Assembly: GCA_037481875.1 (NCBI GenBank)
Contig: JBBFKY010000003.1
Location: 241,235 to 305,234 of the forward strand
DNA from: Desulfosoma sp.
Lineage (GTDB): Bacteria; Desulfobacterota; Syntrophobacteria; Syntrophobacterales; DSM-9756
Reading direction: 5' to 3'
Length of the DNA: 64,000 nt
Within the stretch, counting starts at the first letter, position 1. The number at the start of each line of letters is the position of its first letter. Made by a program: the position numbers and the translations under genes. The notes under the pieces were generated by a model, which saw only the letters and a list, made by a program, of their open reading frames with translations, made no database searches and was not told where the DNA came from. Positions 52,857 to 63,271 of this stretch are shown piece after piece.

Positions 52857-53627
52857 CTAAGGGGACAGCCCCACTTTCCGCATCAAATTCAGCCCGTGAA
52901 TGATAGGAACGGCGAAGGTGATACCGCTGGGGGTTTCCAAGACTTTTTCTTTGCCTTGAGTGACCAAAACCTTGTTCACGATTCCGAGGACTCGGCCCGT
53001 GTTCGGATGAAACAGTGGACTTCCACTATTTCCAGGATAAGCGGTTGCGTCCAATTGATACACTTCAAAGGCGTTTCTGAGCCGTTGCACGAGATCCGGG
53101 GTGAGGGTTTGGCCGGATTTGACCGGAATCATCATAGGAGTTACAGCCGAAATGATTCCTCGATGAGTCACCGGATATAGACCAAGAACCATACCGATGG
53201 GAAACCCCGTAAAGGCGATTTCTTGACCTTCCCTAACCGGGGAGGGGTCCAAACCGAGAGCTGGCAGCGGTTCTCCTTTCATGCGCAAGAGCACTACATC
53301 ATGTTCGTCATCCCGAACCACTTCCTGCAGTTCTCTTATCTGCACCTGGGAACCTCGACCCAAGAATGCCGCCAGAACTTCACGGTGCTCTTTGTTAAGC
53401 TTTTCAGGAAGCACGTGGGCATTGGTCAAGATATGCGCACCCTGAGCCACGACAAATCCTGTGCCCAGAAAAACCGAAGGCGGCCGACGCAAAGCCTCGT
53501 ACGTGCCCACGGCCACGACGGAGCGACGGACCAATTCGATGGTCTCCGGAAGTCCACCGAAAGCCTTCTGCGCGACCAGAAGGACAAACGGGAACCATAA
53601 CCATCGCAGGCGATTTTTCGAAAACAT
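52857..53627 (-). CDS. Trypsin-like serine protease (DegP/HtrA type), exported
   Basis: The 256-residue protein starts at ATG 53627 with a signal segment (MFSKNRLRWLWFPFVLLVAQ, then KAFG). The catalytic triad is visible: His in ILTNAHVLPEK, Asp in DDEHDVVLLRM and Ser in AYPGNSGSPLFH. There is no PDZ domain at the C-terminus, so it is a short protease rather than full HtrA. CGGAGA precedes ATG. Convergent with the DUF5619-like gene. Confidence 0.88.
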   Translation of the reverse strand: MFSKNRLRWLWFPFVLLVAQKAFGGLPETIELVRRSVVAVGTYEALRRPPSVFLGTGFVVAQGAHILTNAHVLPEKLNKEHREVLAAFLGRGSQVQIRELQEVVRDDEHDVVLLRMKGEPLPALGLDPSPVREGQEIAFTGFPIGMVLGLYPVTHRGIISAVTPMMIPVKSGQTLTPDLVQRLRNAFEVYQLDATAYPGNSGSPLFHPNTGRVLGIVNKVLVTQGKEKVLETPSGITFAVPIIHGLNLMRKVGLSP

Positions 53628-53834
53628 GACCGAATCTCCGGAGTGATTGCCTGAGCTGATGAAAAAGCCCCATTCCAAAGCTCGACATCAAGAAAAATGA
53701 TCCGATTTTGGAAGGGCACTTCAACCTGGACTACGTTTGAAAACGGATTTCTCCCACAATAGCGAATCTGTAGCCTGATACTTAGGCAGATGATACGCCC
53801 GTGCCCCCTTGAAATGTCCTGGTTTCGGATCTGC

Positions 53835-53968
53835 AGAGGCGACCCGCGCCTCGTCCCTACAAACCTAAAACGGTGTCTTTTCCTCAGAGGGCTGACTTCT
53901 AGCCCCTCGTTTGTGCGGGCGGAACGTCCGCGCCCCACTGGAAAAATTTATTCTCAGACAAGCTCTTA
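53835..53968 (-). repeat. Intergenic repeat copy in minus orientation
   Basis: The reverse strand holds AAGAGCTTGTCTGAGAATA (core, 53968-53950) and then GTAGGGACGAGGCGC...GCCTC at 53860-53835. The 53628-53975 spacer contains no gene. Confidence 0.65.
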
Positions 53969-53975
53969 GGCAGCC

Positions 53976-54761
53976 TCAAGCACTCTTTTGGAAGGATCCT
54001 TCCAGACCAAGAAGCCCGATGAGAAAGGCTCGAACGTTTTTCCCCAGAACGGCGTGATTGTAACCTCCCTCTAGAACGGCAAAACATCCTGCATTTAATC
54101 GTACGCAAGCCGCCCGCACCATAGCACCCATGGAGGCATAATCTTCAGTCAGAAGCAGACCGCCCCAGTCTTGCTGATGGGCATCAAAGCCCGCTGAAAC
54201 AGCGATGATGTCGGCTTGGGTTTCCCCGAGATCCTTTTCCACAAGCCGAAGGAATTCTTTTCGATCCTCGGCTTGAGGGTTCAAAATGGCGACGTAGCCT
54301 TTTTCGCCAAGAATGTTAACAGTGCCGTCTCCGTAGTGGAGGTCGAAATCCAGAACGTAAGCCGTGTTGATGTAGCCATGGTGTTTGAGATGTTCCACAG
54401 CGATGGCCACATTGTTGTAATAACAAAATCCCCAGGAACTATCGGCGGATGCATGATGTCCAGGTGGCCGTACCAGGGCAAAAGAAGGCCTTTGCAAACC
54501 TTCCACGGCGGCCATCACGGAGGCTCCGGCCGCCAAAGAAGCGACACGGTCCAGCCCTTCACGAATCACTTCTTGGATATGTCGTGACGTGTGAACCCTT
54601 TGAATATCTTCCCAGGAAGCCGGAAGAGCCTCACGGAACTCACTTAAATCAGCAATGGCATCACGAATACATTCTATGCGTCCAGGAGCCGCGGCGGGAT
54701 CTCGAGTGTAGGATTCCAGGAAAAGATCATGGGTGAAGACAGGAAGTCGATGCTCTTTCAT
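53976..54761 (-). CDS. Histone-deacetylase family deacetylase
   Basis: The 261-residue protein has the class II HDAC-type motif set: RPPGHHASADSSWGFCYYNN, DFDLHYGDGTVNIL (Asp-His-Asp zinc ligands), SAGFDAHQQDWGG and EGGYNHAVLG. Bacterial members are acetylpolyamine amidohydrolases or acetoin-utilisation type deacetylases; the full family length is about 300, and this one lacks some N-terminal part. It begins MKEHRLPVFTHDLFLESYTR. GGAGG lies seven bases before ATG 54761. Confidence 0.9.
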   Translation of the reverse strand: MKEHRLPVFTHDLFLESYTRDPAAAPGRIECIRDAIADLSEFREALPASWEDIQRVHTSRHIQEVIREGLDRVASLAAGASVMAAVEGLQRPSFALVRPPGHHASADSSWGFCYYNNVAIAVEHLKHHGYINTAYVLDFDLHYGDGTVNILGEKGYVAILNPQAEDRKEFLRLVEKDLGETQADIIAVSAGFDAHQQDWGGLLLTEDYASMGAMVRAACVRLNAGCFAVLEGGYNHAVLGKNVRAFLIGLLGLEGSFQKSA

Positions 54762-54864
54762 AATGAGCCTCCAATGGCTTACCAGGTGTCTGAGAAACGC
54801 CGTTTTCCAGGAAGCGCGCTGGTCTCACCCCCAATGAGAATCAGGCCAGAGGCCCGGGTTTTTA

Positions 54865-55255
54865 GAAGCGTGCCCAAGAACTCACAATGACCCCTCCGCC
54901 GTATTGTGTTCATGGTAGGAGCGAGGTGAGGCCTCGCCCCTAAAAGCCGGAAATTGGCCCGTGCCCTGGAACCTTGGGCTCCTGGCCCACCATTTGTGCG
55001 GGCGTGCGGCCTGCGCTCCCACGGAGAATTTCGTTTTTGGACCACCTCGTGAGAACATTTCCGTAAGACGACATGCTCGAAAAAGCTCCTGGAAGCTTGT
55101 CCGAGAACACACAGTGACCGTGCGTCCAAGGCCGTTTTCAACTAAAGCCGAAGCGGCGCCTCGCCCCTACAGGCTGAAACTATGTCCACTCCAGGAATTA
55201 CAGGGTTAGGCCCGCTATTTGTGAGGGCAAGCCAGCCAACCTTTCAGGTAACGGT
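54865..55255 (+). repeat. Tandem pair of intergenic repeat copies
   Basis: Two cores, GCCCAAGAACTCACAATGAC at 54871 and GTCCGAGAACACACAGTGAC at 55099, are each followed by a GC-rich hairpin (near 54914 and 55150) and by TTTGTGCGGGCG or TTTGTGAGGGCA segments. The whole spacer 54762-55261 has no gene I can support. Confidence 0.75.
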
Positions 55256-55261
55256 TCGTTC

Positions 55262-56200
55262 TCAGTGAGCTTCCTGAGGAGAAGTCTTCATCAGCTCACG
55301 CACATGATGGAGCCCGGCTTTGACATCTTTTTCCGGAGTCCCAGGTTTCAGTTCCATAATCAAAGGGAGGCCCTCACGGCATGCCAGGTGGACGACGGGC
55401 TTCAAATCAATGTGACCAGATCCTGGGGAAAGATGATCGTTTCTTCCGTCGGCATCGTGAATATGAACCCCTGCCAGCTTATGTCTCCAGGTGTGGAGCA
55501 TTTCCATGGGATCTCCCCAACCGAAAATCTGCATCAAATACCCATGTCCGGTGTCGTGCCAATATGCCAGCGGAGCTCCTTCCAGTTCGTCGAAAAGTAT
55601 CTGGTATTCCTCCATGTTCGGCATTTCGTGGTAGTGAGCTCTGTTTTCCAAGACGAGCTTAACATCCAGTCTTTCAGCCTCCCGTGCCAGCCGGTCTAGA
55701 CTCCAAAGCAAAGCGTCAAGAAACGGTTTTCGCCGTTCCCGACGCTCGGCCAACTTGCGCTCCAAAAAAGCACGATACACCGAGCTTTGAGCTCCGGCGG
55801 TTTCCCACAGTGTCACAAGGGTTCCAAGCTCGGCGTCCATGGCGACGTAACCGCAGTGCAGCACCACTGATGAAGCTTCCATCTCATGGGCATGTTCCAT
55901 TGTCTTGACGGTCCATCGCACGGCTCGAAGGCGTTCCTCACGATCTGGATGACTTAAAAGAAAAGGCTCGGAGCTGACGCGATCCCAAGGCACCGGATCA
56001 GGAACAGGGCAGAAATTATGTAAACTGAAAAGTTTTAACCCAGACCCTTTAAGAGCCGCCGCCAGCTGCTGAAACATGGGCGGGGGTAAACGGTAGTCCA
56101 ATTCCAGCCCTGTCACTTCGAAGGCCTTGCAGCGTTCCACCACCTCCCGCCCATGGCTGAGCTGTCCCGCCGCCCAAGACGTAGAGATTCCAAGAACCAT
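55262..56200 (-). CDS. Sugar phosphate isomerase/epimerase-like TIM-barrel protein
   Basis: The 312-residue protein starts MVLGISTSWAAGQLSHGREV and has the xylose isomerase-like fold: VVLHCGYV, LVLENRAHYHEMPNM, WHDTGHGYL, and GVHIHDADGRNDHLSPGSGH with the metal-binding His and Glu residues. Substrate is unknown; the AP endonuclease 2 superfamily includes isomerases, epimerases and endonucleases. Placed after xthA (3-base gap) and uvrD, a DNA-repair role should be kept open, though its TIM-barrel residues are of the isomerase type. Confidence 0.8.
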   Translation of the reverse strand: MVLGISTSWAAGQLSHGREVVERCKAFEVTGLELDYRLPPPMFQQLAAALKGSGLKLFSLHNFCPVPDPVPWDRVSSEPFLLSHPDREERLRAVRWTVKTMEHAHEMEASSVVLHCGYVAMDAELGTLVTLWETAGAQSSVYRAFLERKLAERRERRKPFLDALLWSLDRLAREAERLDVKLVLENRAHYHEMPNMEEYQILFDELEGAPLAYWHDTGHGYLMQIFGWGDPMEMLHTWRHKLAGVHIHDADGRNDHLSPGSGHIDLKPVVHLACREGLPLIMELKPGTPEKDVKAGLHHVRELMKTSPQEAH

Positions 56201-56203
56201 TGC

Positions 56204-57004
56204 TTAAGCCTCCGGTTGCCTTTGAGCCACGTCAAAGACGGCCACCAAGGGCGTGTGATCACTGGGCTTCGCCTGTGCCCGTGGCGTCATGTCCACGAAA
56301 CAATCCACACAGAGACGCGCCACGGGTTCCGTGACCAGCATGTGATCGAGACGCCACCCCAAGTTACGGTCAAAACTTTTGGGAAGTCGATAGTCCCAAA
56401 AGGTAAATTGCTTGTCCTGAGGATGCAGGCGTCGAAAAAGATCAACCAATCCCCAGGCCATGAGTTCCTTCAGCTTGGCGCGCTCTTCAGGATGAAAGCC
56501 GACTTCGCCCTCCAACCGTTTGGGGTCGTAGACATCGAGGGGTTCGGGGGCCACATTGATGTCACCCGTCCACATGACTGAACTTTGAGGGGAAAAGCGA
56601 TCCCGAATCCATCGGCCCGTGCGATCCAAAAAATCCAGCTTGTAGCGAAAAGCGGGATCTTCCGGTGATCGTCCCTGCGGCACATAGGTGTTAATGATCC
56701 AAAACCCATTGAGGTATACGGCCAGAAAACGTGCCTCCTGGTCCAGCACCGAATCACCCGCTTCCATGACCACGGACTCAGGAGTTTCCCGAGTCAGAAT
56801 CGCAACGCCGTTAAACGATTTTTCACCCTTGACAAGACACTGATAACCCAGAGATTCAAAGGCTTGTCGAGGAAAAGCTGCATCCTGGCATTTGGTTTCC
56901 TGTAGGCACAACACATGAGGCTGTTGTTCGGAAATCCAGGCCAGCAGCAGGTCCAGGCGCGCCCGTACACCGTTGACGTTGAATGTCGCCGCCTTCCATA
57001 ACAT
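56204..57004 (-). CDS. xthA: Exodeoxyribonuclease III
   Basis: The 266-residue EEP-fold nuclease starts MLWKAATFNVNGVRARLDLL, with LCLQETKCQD, GDINVAPEPLDVYDPKRLEG, RLDHMLV and a final SDHTPLVAVF. It cleaves AP sites and removes 3' phosphates in base excision repair. ATG 57004, 12 bases after uvrD; the TIM-barrel gene follows three bases later. Part of the uvrD-xthA operon. Confidence 0.95.
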   Translation of the reverse strand: MLWKAATFNVNGVRARLDLLLAWISEQQPHVLCLQETKCQDAAFPRQAFESLGYQCLVKGEKSFNGVAILTRETPESVVMEAGDSVLDQEARFLAVYLNGFWIINTYVPQGRSPEDPAFRYKLDFLDRTGRWIRDRFSPQSSVMWTGDINVAPEPLDVYDPKRLEGEVGFHPEERAKLKELMAWGLVDLFRRLHPQDKQFTFWDYRLPKSFDRNLGWRLDHMLVTEPVARLCVDCFVDMTPRAQAKPSDHTPLVAVFDVAQRQPEA

Positions 57005-57016
57005 TTTACGCCTCGC

Positions 57017-58912
57017 CTACCAACTTCGTCGCACGACACATTCTTCCGGAAGTTCAGATAAAAACCGGCTCGGCCTCACCACATCCCCTTTTCTCACCAT
57101 GGCATGGGAAACGTACAGCTCGCCGGCGGCACGCGTCATGGCCACATAGAAGAGCCGCCGTTCTTCTTCAAGACCTTGAAGATTTTCTTCAGTCACGGGA
57201 CCGCCTGCGGCCGGCTGAACCGAGCGCCAATGGGGCAATAGACCTTCTTCTACACCGATCACAAAAACCACTTGGAACTCCAGACCCTTGGCCGCATGAA
57301 ACGTCGCCAGACGAACCCCGGTGCCCGCTTCGGCGTCGTCTTGATCTTCACGAATCAGGGCACAAGATTCCAAATACGATTCCATATCCGAGGCTTGACG
57401 TGCCGCATGGATCATCTGCTCGATGTTTTCCACGCGTGATACGAAATCTTCATCCCCTTCGCTGATGTCCCTCAGGTAATCTTCATAGCGGCACGTTTTC
57501 ACCACGGTTTCGATCGCTTCATGAGGCTTCAGTCCTCGAAGGTGTTCCAGGAGGTTCAAGAGTTCTTCGACAGCGGTGGCAACTTTTTTGCCGAGAAGTC
57601 CGCGGTCTAAAGCGCGTCGACATTTTTCCTGAAGTGGAGTCGCGGAGCCTCCTGTGGCCAGAATCTTTTTCAGGGTGGCCGTTCCCAAGCCTCTTCGAGG
57701 CACGTTCAGAATGCGCTCAAAGGCCACATCATCTCTAGGATTCAGAGCGCTCATCAGATACGCATGAATGTCCTGCACCTCACGGCGTTCAAAAAAACCT
57801 CGCCCCCCCATCATGGTATAGGGCACCCCTTTGTGACGCATGGCCCGTTCCAAAACCATGGAGCAGAATTTTGTTCGATAAAGCACCGCTATGTCCCGAA
57901 AGGGTATGCCTTGTGAAAGGTGCAGTTCTCGGCAATGCAACGCCACCCATTGCGCCTCGTCATCGTCGCTAAGGAACCGCCGCAGCTCGACAGGTTTGCC
58001 GTCGCGACGGCTGAAACACTTCTTTTCAATACGTGAAACGTTCTTGGCGATCAGGGCTTCCGCCGCTGCCACGATCGGCCGTGTGGATCGAAAGTTTTCT
58101 TCAAGGCGAACGATTTTGGCTTGAGGATAATTTGTTGGGAAATGAATAAAAAAGGATGGATCCGCCCCTCGGAATTGGTAAATGCTTTGGTAATCGTCTC
58201 CCACAACCGTCAGATTCCCGTCTCGAAGCAGCAGATCCATGATGCGGCACTGAACGGCATTGGAGTCTTGAAACTCGTCGACCAACACATAATCGAACAA
58301 CTCTTGGCAGCGGCGCCGTACGGATTCATTCTTGGTGAGAAGCTCTCGTGTGAGGGCCAAAATATCATCGAAATCCACGGCATTGTGCTGAGCCAGAATG
58401 CGATTGTACAGTTCGTACACTTCTTGAACACGGTACAGTCGGCTTCCTGTTGCCAGATACGACCAAGGATCATCGCTGTTCTTGGCCCGAGAAACGGCGG
58501 CTCGATAAGCGTTCAGGTACGTGTGATCAATGTCCAGTTCCGCCAAAGCCTTTTTCATGTCCATCCGCTGTTGGTATTCGGAATGGATGCTCAAAGGGCG
58601 CGTATAGCCCAAGAGATCACAGTGTTCCTTGAGAATCTGAAAGCAGGCGCTGTGAAAGGTGCGAACCCAGGGAAAGGCGTGCGCAGGCTTCCCCGTCATC
58701 GCCTCTAGACGACGTTTCATCTCATCGGCAGCCTTGTTGGTGAAGGTAATGGCTAGAATCCTCGTGGGATCGTAACCCAGAACGTTCACAAGATAGGCGA
58801 TCTTGGCGGTCAAAGTTCGCGTCTTGCCACTTCCGGCGCCGGCCGCAACCAAAACAGGGCGCCCGAGAGATTCCACAGCTTCCTGCTGTGCCGGTGTGAG
58901 TGTGATGTCCAT
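57017..58912 (-). CDS. UvrD/Rep family DNA helicase
   Basis: The 631-residue protein is a superfamily 1A helicase: Walker A AGAGSGKTRTL, ITFTNKAADEM, motif II VLVDEFQDSN, motif III VGDDYQSIYQFRGADPSFF, RLEENFRST, and motifs V-VI TFHAAKGLEFQVVFVIG, RRLFYVAMTRA. It lacks the long C-terminal tail of UvrD and PcrA (about 720 residues), closer to Rep. It unwinds DNA in repair and replication restart. ATG 58912; xthA is 12 bases downstream. Confidence 0.95.
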   Translation of the reverse strand: MDITLTPAQQEAVESLGRPVLVAAGAGSGKTRTLTAKIAYLVNVLGYDPTRILAITFTNKAADEMKRRLEAMTGKPAHAFPWVRTFHSACFQILKEHCDLLGYTRPLSIHSEYQQRMDMKKALAELDIDHTYLNAYRAAVSRAKNSDDPWSYLATGSRLYRVQEVYELYNRILAQHNAVDFDDILALTRELLTKNESVRRRCQELFDYVLVDEFQDSNAVQCRIMDLLLRDGNLTVVGDDYQSIYQFRGADPSFFIHFPTNYPQAKIVRLEENFRSTRPIVAAAEALIAKNVSRIEKKCFSRRDGKPVELRRFLSDDDEAQWVALHCRELHLSQGIPFRDIAVLYRTKFCSMVLERAMRHKGVPYTMMGGRGFFERREVQDIHAYLMSALNPRDDVAFERILNVPRRGLGTATLKKILATGGSATPLQEKCRRALDRGLLGKKVATAVEELLNLLEHLRGLKPHEAIETVVKTCRYEDYLRDISEGDEDFVSRVENIEQMIHAARQASDMESYLESCALIREDQDDAEAGTGVRLATFHAAKGLEFQVVFVIGVEEGLLPHWRSVQPAAGGPVTEENLQGLEEERRLFYVAMTRAAGELYVSHAMVRKGDVVRPSRFLSELPEECVVRRSW

Positions 58913-59092
58913 GAATAGTCCTTTGTCTTCCTTTCTGCATCATGGGGTTCCCATCAGAGGGGAAAATCTTAGAAGCAAAGAGATCGAACTGCAACCCATC
59001 CTTGTGAGGCTGAGGCGATTTGTGTTAATCTTCCGATCGCTCTTGCGGTATGGGCAGTAAAAAATGACGTTATGCATCATGGGGATGGGCCA

Positions 59093-59380
59093 GTGGAAAA
59101 GATCACTGTGGAGGAAGTTCGACATGTGGCGGAGTTGGCTCGGCTCAGTCTCAGTCCCGAGGAAGAGCTGGCCATGACCAAGCATCTTAATATGATTCTG
59201 AAATACATGGACAAACTTAGCGAAGTGGACACGACCCATGTGCCTCCCACGACCCATGCCATAGAGCAGGAAAACGTGTTTCGACCGGACCAGGTTCAGA
59301 ACTCTTTAGATCGAGACATAGCCCTTTCCAATGCTCCTCAGAGCGATGGCGCTAATTTTGTGGTCCCCCGAGTGATCTGA
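59093..59380 (+). CDS. gatC: Aspartyl/glutamyl-tRNA amidotransferase subunit C
   Basis: The 95-residue protein has the GatC core: [40 protein letters not shown] and [10 protein letters not shown], ending NFVVPRVI. Start GTG 59093 gives the usual length; the in-frame ATG 59072 adds seven residues and is a possible alternative. It stabilises GatA in the GatCAB complex that amidates Asp-tRNA-Asn and Glu-tRNA-Gln. gatB is not in the window. Confidence 0.93.
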   Translation: MEKITVEEVRHVAELARLSLSPEEELAMTKHLNMILKYMDKLSEVDTTHVPPTTHAIEQENVFRPDQVQNSLDRDIALSNAPQSDGANFVVPRVI

Positions 59381-59402
59381 ATTTTGTGAAGGAAAGAAAG
59401 AA

Positions 59403-60860
59403 GTGTCTGTGACGCACTTGACTATTCACGAGCTTCGAAAAGCCCTGCTGGCAAAAGAATTCAGTGTGACGGAAGTGGTTCGCGCCTATCTGGACCGGAT
59501 CGAAGCGCTGAACCCTCAACTCAATTGTTTTCTCACAGTCACCGCCGAACAGGCCCTCAGTGACGCCCAAGACTACGATGCCGGCCGAAAAAGCCTCACG
59601 GCCTTTCCTTTGGCAGGGATCCCTTTGGCCATCAAGGATGTTCTGTGCACTCGGGGCATTCGCACCACGTGTGGCTCAAAGATTCTTGAAAACTTTCACC
59701 CACCCTACGACGCCACCGCCGTCGAAAGGCTGAAATCTGCGGGAGCCATCCTTTTAGGGAAAACAAACATGGACGAATTCGCCATGGGCTCGTCCAATGA
59801 GAATTCGGCTTTCGGTCCTGTAAGAAACCCCTGGAATATGAACCATGTCTCCGGAGGATCCAGCGGCGGGTCCGCCGCGGCCGTCGCCGCCGACCTGTGC
59901 GCCGCTGCTTTGGGAACAGATACTGGAGGGTCCATTCGGCAGCCGGCTTCCTACTGCGGCATTGTCGGTTTGAAACCCACCTATGGACGCGTGTCCCGCT
60001 ATGGGTTAGTGGCTTTTGCCTCTTCCCTCGATCAGATCGGACCCATGACCAAAGATGTTCGAGATGCCGCTCTGTTGCTTTCTCTACTAGCAGGGCATGA
60101 CCCCAAAGATTCCACATCCATCGCTCGACCGGCCGACGATTATCTTTCGGCCTTGGCGCTTCCCGTTCGTGGGCTTCGTGTGGGATTACCAAAAGAGTAT
60201 TTCAACGAGGGGATAGACCCCGAAGTGGCTTCAGCCACCGAAAAAGCGTGCCAAGTTTTTAAAGAACTTGGCGCGGAACTCATGGATATCTCTCTTCCTC
60301 ACACCGAATACGGTGTCGCCGCCTATTACATCATCGCTCCGGCGGAAGCCAGCTCCAACTTGGCACGTTATGACGGCGTTAAATACGGGTATCGATTTTT
60401 CGAAGCTCGAGATCTTCTAAGCATGTACAAGGAGTCTCGAAGCCGAGGGTTCGGAGCGGAAGTCAAACGACGCATTATGTTAGGAACCTACTGCCTGTCC
60501 TCCGGCTACTATGACGCCTACTACCGTAAAGCTTCCCAGGTGCGTAGCCTGATTCGGCAAGATTTTCTCAAAGCCTTTGAGCGCTGTGATGTGCTGTTGG
60601 CTCCCGTATCGCCTACCGCGGCCTTTATCTTGGGCGAAAAGACTCAAAACCCTCTTCAAATGTACCTCAACGACGTCTTTACTCTACCGGCAAGTTTGGC
60701 CGGTATTCCCGGCCTTTCTATTCCCTGTGGCTACACTTCCCAGGGCTTGCCCATCGGCCTGCAAATCCTCGGGCCGCACTTGGGCGAAGCGGTGGTGCTC
60801 AGAGCAGCCTTCCATTTCGAACAGGCCACACGAGAAGAACGGCGCACGGTTTCGTTATAA
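59403..60860 (+). CDS. gatA: Aspartyl/glutamyl-tRNA amidotransferase subunit A
   Basis: The 485-residue amidase has the Lys-Ser-Ser triad: Lys in [12 protein letters not shown], cis-Ser in [15 protein letters not shown] and Ser in [16 protein letters not shown]. It releases ammonia from glutamine for GatB. Start GTG 59403 follows AAGGAAAG. gatC ends 22 bases upstream. Confidence 0.97.
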   Translation: MSVTHLTIHELRKALLAKEFSVTEVVRAYLDRIEALNPQLNCFLTVTAEQALSDAQDYDAGRKSLTAFPLAGIPLAIKDVLCTRGIRTTCGSKILENFHPPYDATAVERLKSAGAILLGKTNMDEFAMGSSNENSAFGPVRNPWNMNHVSGGSSGGSAAAVAADLCAAALGTDTGGSIRQPASYCGIVGLKPTYGRVSRYGLVAFASSLDQIGPMTKDVRDAALLLSLLAGHDPKDSTSIARPADDYLSALALPVRGLRVGLPKEYFNEGIDPEVASATEKACQVFKELGAELMDISLPHTEYGVAAYYIIAPAEASSNLARYDGVKYGYRFFEARDLLSMYKESRSRGFGAEVKRRIMLGTYCLSSGYYDAYYRKASQVRSLIRQDFLKAFERCDVLLAPVSPTAAFILGEKTQNPLQMYLNDVFTLPASLAGIPGLSIPCGYTSQGLPIGLQILGPHLGEAVVLRAAFHFEQATREERRTVSL

Positions 60861-60997
60861 TCGCTCGGGATTAAGCTCTTCAGGGTCCCGGTGAGCAAGC
60901 GTTTTCGTTGTGTCAATAGCTTGACGATTCTGCGACGTTTCTGTAGCAATAGAAAACGTCTCGCTGCCCCTTGCACTCACACAGCGAAAGGCTTGCC

Positions 60998-63115
60998 ATG
61001 GCCCTTGAGGAAAAGACCCAAAAAGCCAAGGCCCAGCACGTTTTCGGCAAACTGGTCATTCGCTACGGATTGGCTTCCAAGGAAACCGTTCAAAAGGCTT
61101 TGGAAACCCAAAAAAAATTGGCATCAGCGGGTGAAAAGAAACTTCTAGGAGAAGTTCTCGTCGAGATGGGCGTCATCAGCCCTGCTCAGATGAGGGCTCT
61201 TCTCAAGTTGCAGCGCTTTTATCAGCTTCGAGAACGGGAAAAACCTCTTTTATCCCACGCGGTTTCTAAAGGCTTTTTGCTTCCAAGGGACGAAAAACGT
61301 GTGCTGGCTCGCCAGATGGAGCTTTTTAAACTGGAAAGGAAATACTATTCCATCGAACACGTTCTTTACGAAGAAAACATTCTGAACCTCAGCGCCATAC
61401 AAGCCTTGAAAGAATCCTTTGCGGCAAGCGTCTCGCCGAGCCTTGAGACCGAATCCACCGTCTGTACAATAGAGCCCCAAGCTTCCGAGACGGCTTCAGG
61501 GGTTTCTTCTGAACGCCTCAAATTCCTTGAAGAGTTTTTCGACGTCGTCGTGTCTTCGGATTGTCTCGAAGCTTCTCTAACCTGGACAAAGAAGCCTCCT
61601 TCCGATGTTACTGTCGAAGAATTGCACGCCCTTCTTGATAGGCACGGTATCTGCCACGGAAGATCATTGCCTACAGACCTTGTCCAGCAATGGGTCTCCA
61701 AGCCAGGCTCTAAAGGCTCTCTTGTGGTCGCCCGCGGTGATTCCCCGGTGCCCGGCCGAGATGCTTCCGTTCGGTACCATTTCGACACGGATCCACTTAA
61801 GGTCGGACGACTTAGAAAAGGAGGATCCGTGGACTTTCGTGACCGAGGGGAAATCCCCCTGGTTCGAGAAGGCGATCTTTTGGCTGAGAAAATTCCACCC
61901 GTACCCGGAACCCCAGGTATCGACGTTTTCGGTCGTTCGATTGAACCGCCCAAGCCTCGGGATATCCTTTTGCGCTGTGGCAAAGGAACCACTCGTTCCG
62001 AAGACGGCGCGCACATTTATGCTGCACGGACCGGACGTCCCCAAATAACTGCCGATGGCAAGATCAGTGTCCATTCGGAATTGGAAATCTCCGGAGACGT
62101 GGACCTCAAAACAGGCCATGTGATCTTCGACGGCGATGTGAAAATCAGTGGCACCATTACGGCAGGTTTTCGGGTCAAAGCGGCCTCGGTGACGGCTTCG
62201 GAGATTCACGGCGGTGAAATCATCGCTGAAGGTAACGTGAGCATTTCAGGCGGTGTCATCAATGCCTCGATCCGCGCACAAGGCCAGGTCAAAGCACGAC
62301 ATGTTGCGGGAAGCACCGTGGAGGCCTGCGGTGATGTGGCCATCGCCACCAGCATTGTGGACAGCATTATCGAAACCTCAGGGTCTTTGCTCGCTCCAAG
62401 CGCCACCATTCTGTCCTCACAAGTGACGGCTTTCGAAAAAATGCTCCTGCTTCATGTAGGCTCGGAAAAATCCAAAAGCTGTCGACTTGTTATGGGTGAA
62501 GACCCCATTTTGAAAAGAAAACTGAGCTCGCTGCGAGATCGAATGCAATACCTTAAAGATCGAGCTTTGCGATTTAAGAACGCCGAAAGCCGACAAAGAA
62601 AGGCCCTAAGTGGCATTGAGCTGGCCATTGGAAAAGTTGTGCAATTTCAGGATCGAACCCTTTTGGAAATTCGTAGGCTTGAGGAACAGGGAGCGCTCGA
62701 AGGCAGCGCCGAATCCGTTCACGTGCATCTGAAGGATCTCAGAAAGGCCATCTCGAATGCTGAACAAAAGGTAGAGAAATTGTTTCAAGTGCAGGACGCC
62801 CTCAAATCCTCGCTCGGGCGACTGATCGATCGAAGAACCCAGTGCGCTCGAGATCTAGCCGAGTTGCAAGAGGAAACCCAAGCCCTTATGCAGTGGGCCA
62901 AGATGAGAAAAGATCGGCCTGAGATCATCGTTCAAGGCGTAGTGGCTGCAGGAACAGTGATCGTCGCCACCGAGTCCTCCTGGAAAGCCATGGAAAGAGT
63001 GCAGGCCGTTCGCTTCGTGGAAAAATCCGTGGAAGACCCTCACACAGGCACCATGAGAAAGAAGGTGACCTTGGCCGGTCTGGAAAAGAGCTCTCCTCTG
63101 CGCCCGCATCCTTGA
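60998..63115 (+). CDS. FapA (DUF342) family protein
   Basis: The 705-residue protein has an N-terminal region of MshEN-like helical repeats (GKLVIRYGLASKETVQKALE, GEVLVEMGVISPAQMRALLK), a DUF342 domain in the middle (about 230-490) with right-handed beta-helix repeats (GDVDLKTGHVIFDGDVKISG, IHGGEIIAEGNVSISGGVIN), a coiled coil (about 500-640) and a short beta end. FapA-like proteins are polymer-forming or regulatory; a link to flagellar, pili or cell-envelope control is possible. AAAGG six bases before ATG 60998. It follows gatA by 137 bases with no terminator seen. Confidence 0.85.
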   Translation: MALEEKTQKAKAQHVFGKLVIRYGLASKETVQKALETQKKLASAGEKKLLGEVLVEMGVISPAQMRALLKLQRFYQLREREKPLLSHAVSKGFLLPRDEKRVLARQMELFKLERKYYSIEHVLYEENILNLSAIQALKESFAASVSPSLETESTVCTIEPQASETASGVSSERLKFLEEFFDVVVSSDCLEASLTWTKKPPSDVTVEELHALLDRHGICHGRSLPTDLVQQWVSKPGSKGSLVVARGDSPVPGRDASVRYHFDTDPLKVGRLRKGGSVDFRDRGEIPLVREGDLLAEKIPPVPGTPGIDVFGRSIEPPKPRDILLRCGKGTTRSEDGAHIYAARTGRPQITADGKISVHSELEISGDVDLKTGHVIFDGDVKISGTITAGFRVKAASVTASEIHGGEIIAEGNVSISGGVINASIRAQGQVKARHVAGSTVEACGDVAIATSIVDSIIETSGSLLAPSATILSSQVTAFEKMLLLHVGSEKSKSCRLVMGEDPILKRKLSSLRDRMQYLKDRALRFKNAESRQRKALSGIELAIGKVVQFQDRTLLEIRRLEEQGALEGSAESVHVHLKDLRKAISNAEQKVEKLFQVQDALKSSLGRLIDRRTQCARDLAELQEETQALMQWAKMRKDRPEIIVQGVVAAGTVIVATESSWKAMERVQAVRFVEKSVEDPHTGTMRKKVTLAGLEKSSPLRPHP

Positions 63116-63271
63116 ATAGTCTCATAACTTGCAAGACCTTAAACTTATCTTGATTGGACAAGCCCCTAAAGCTTACTCAGGACCGAACGAGAACCATTCT
63201 AGACCTGGCATTTCCAAGGGTGGGCCCACGGTGCATCGCGACCTTGCATTCGCAATCGTATGGAGCGGCTT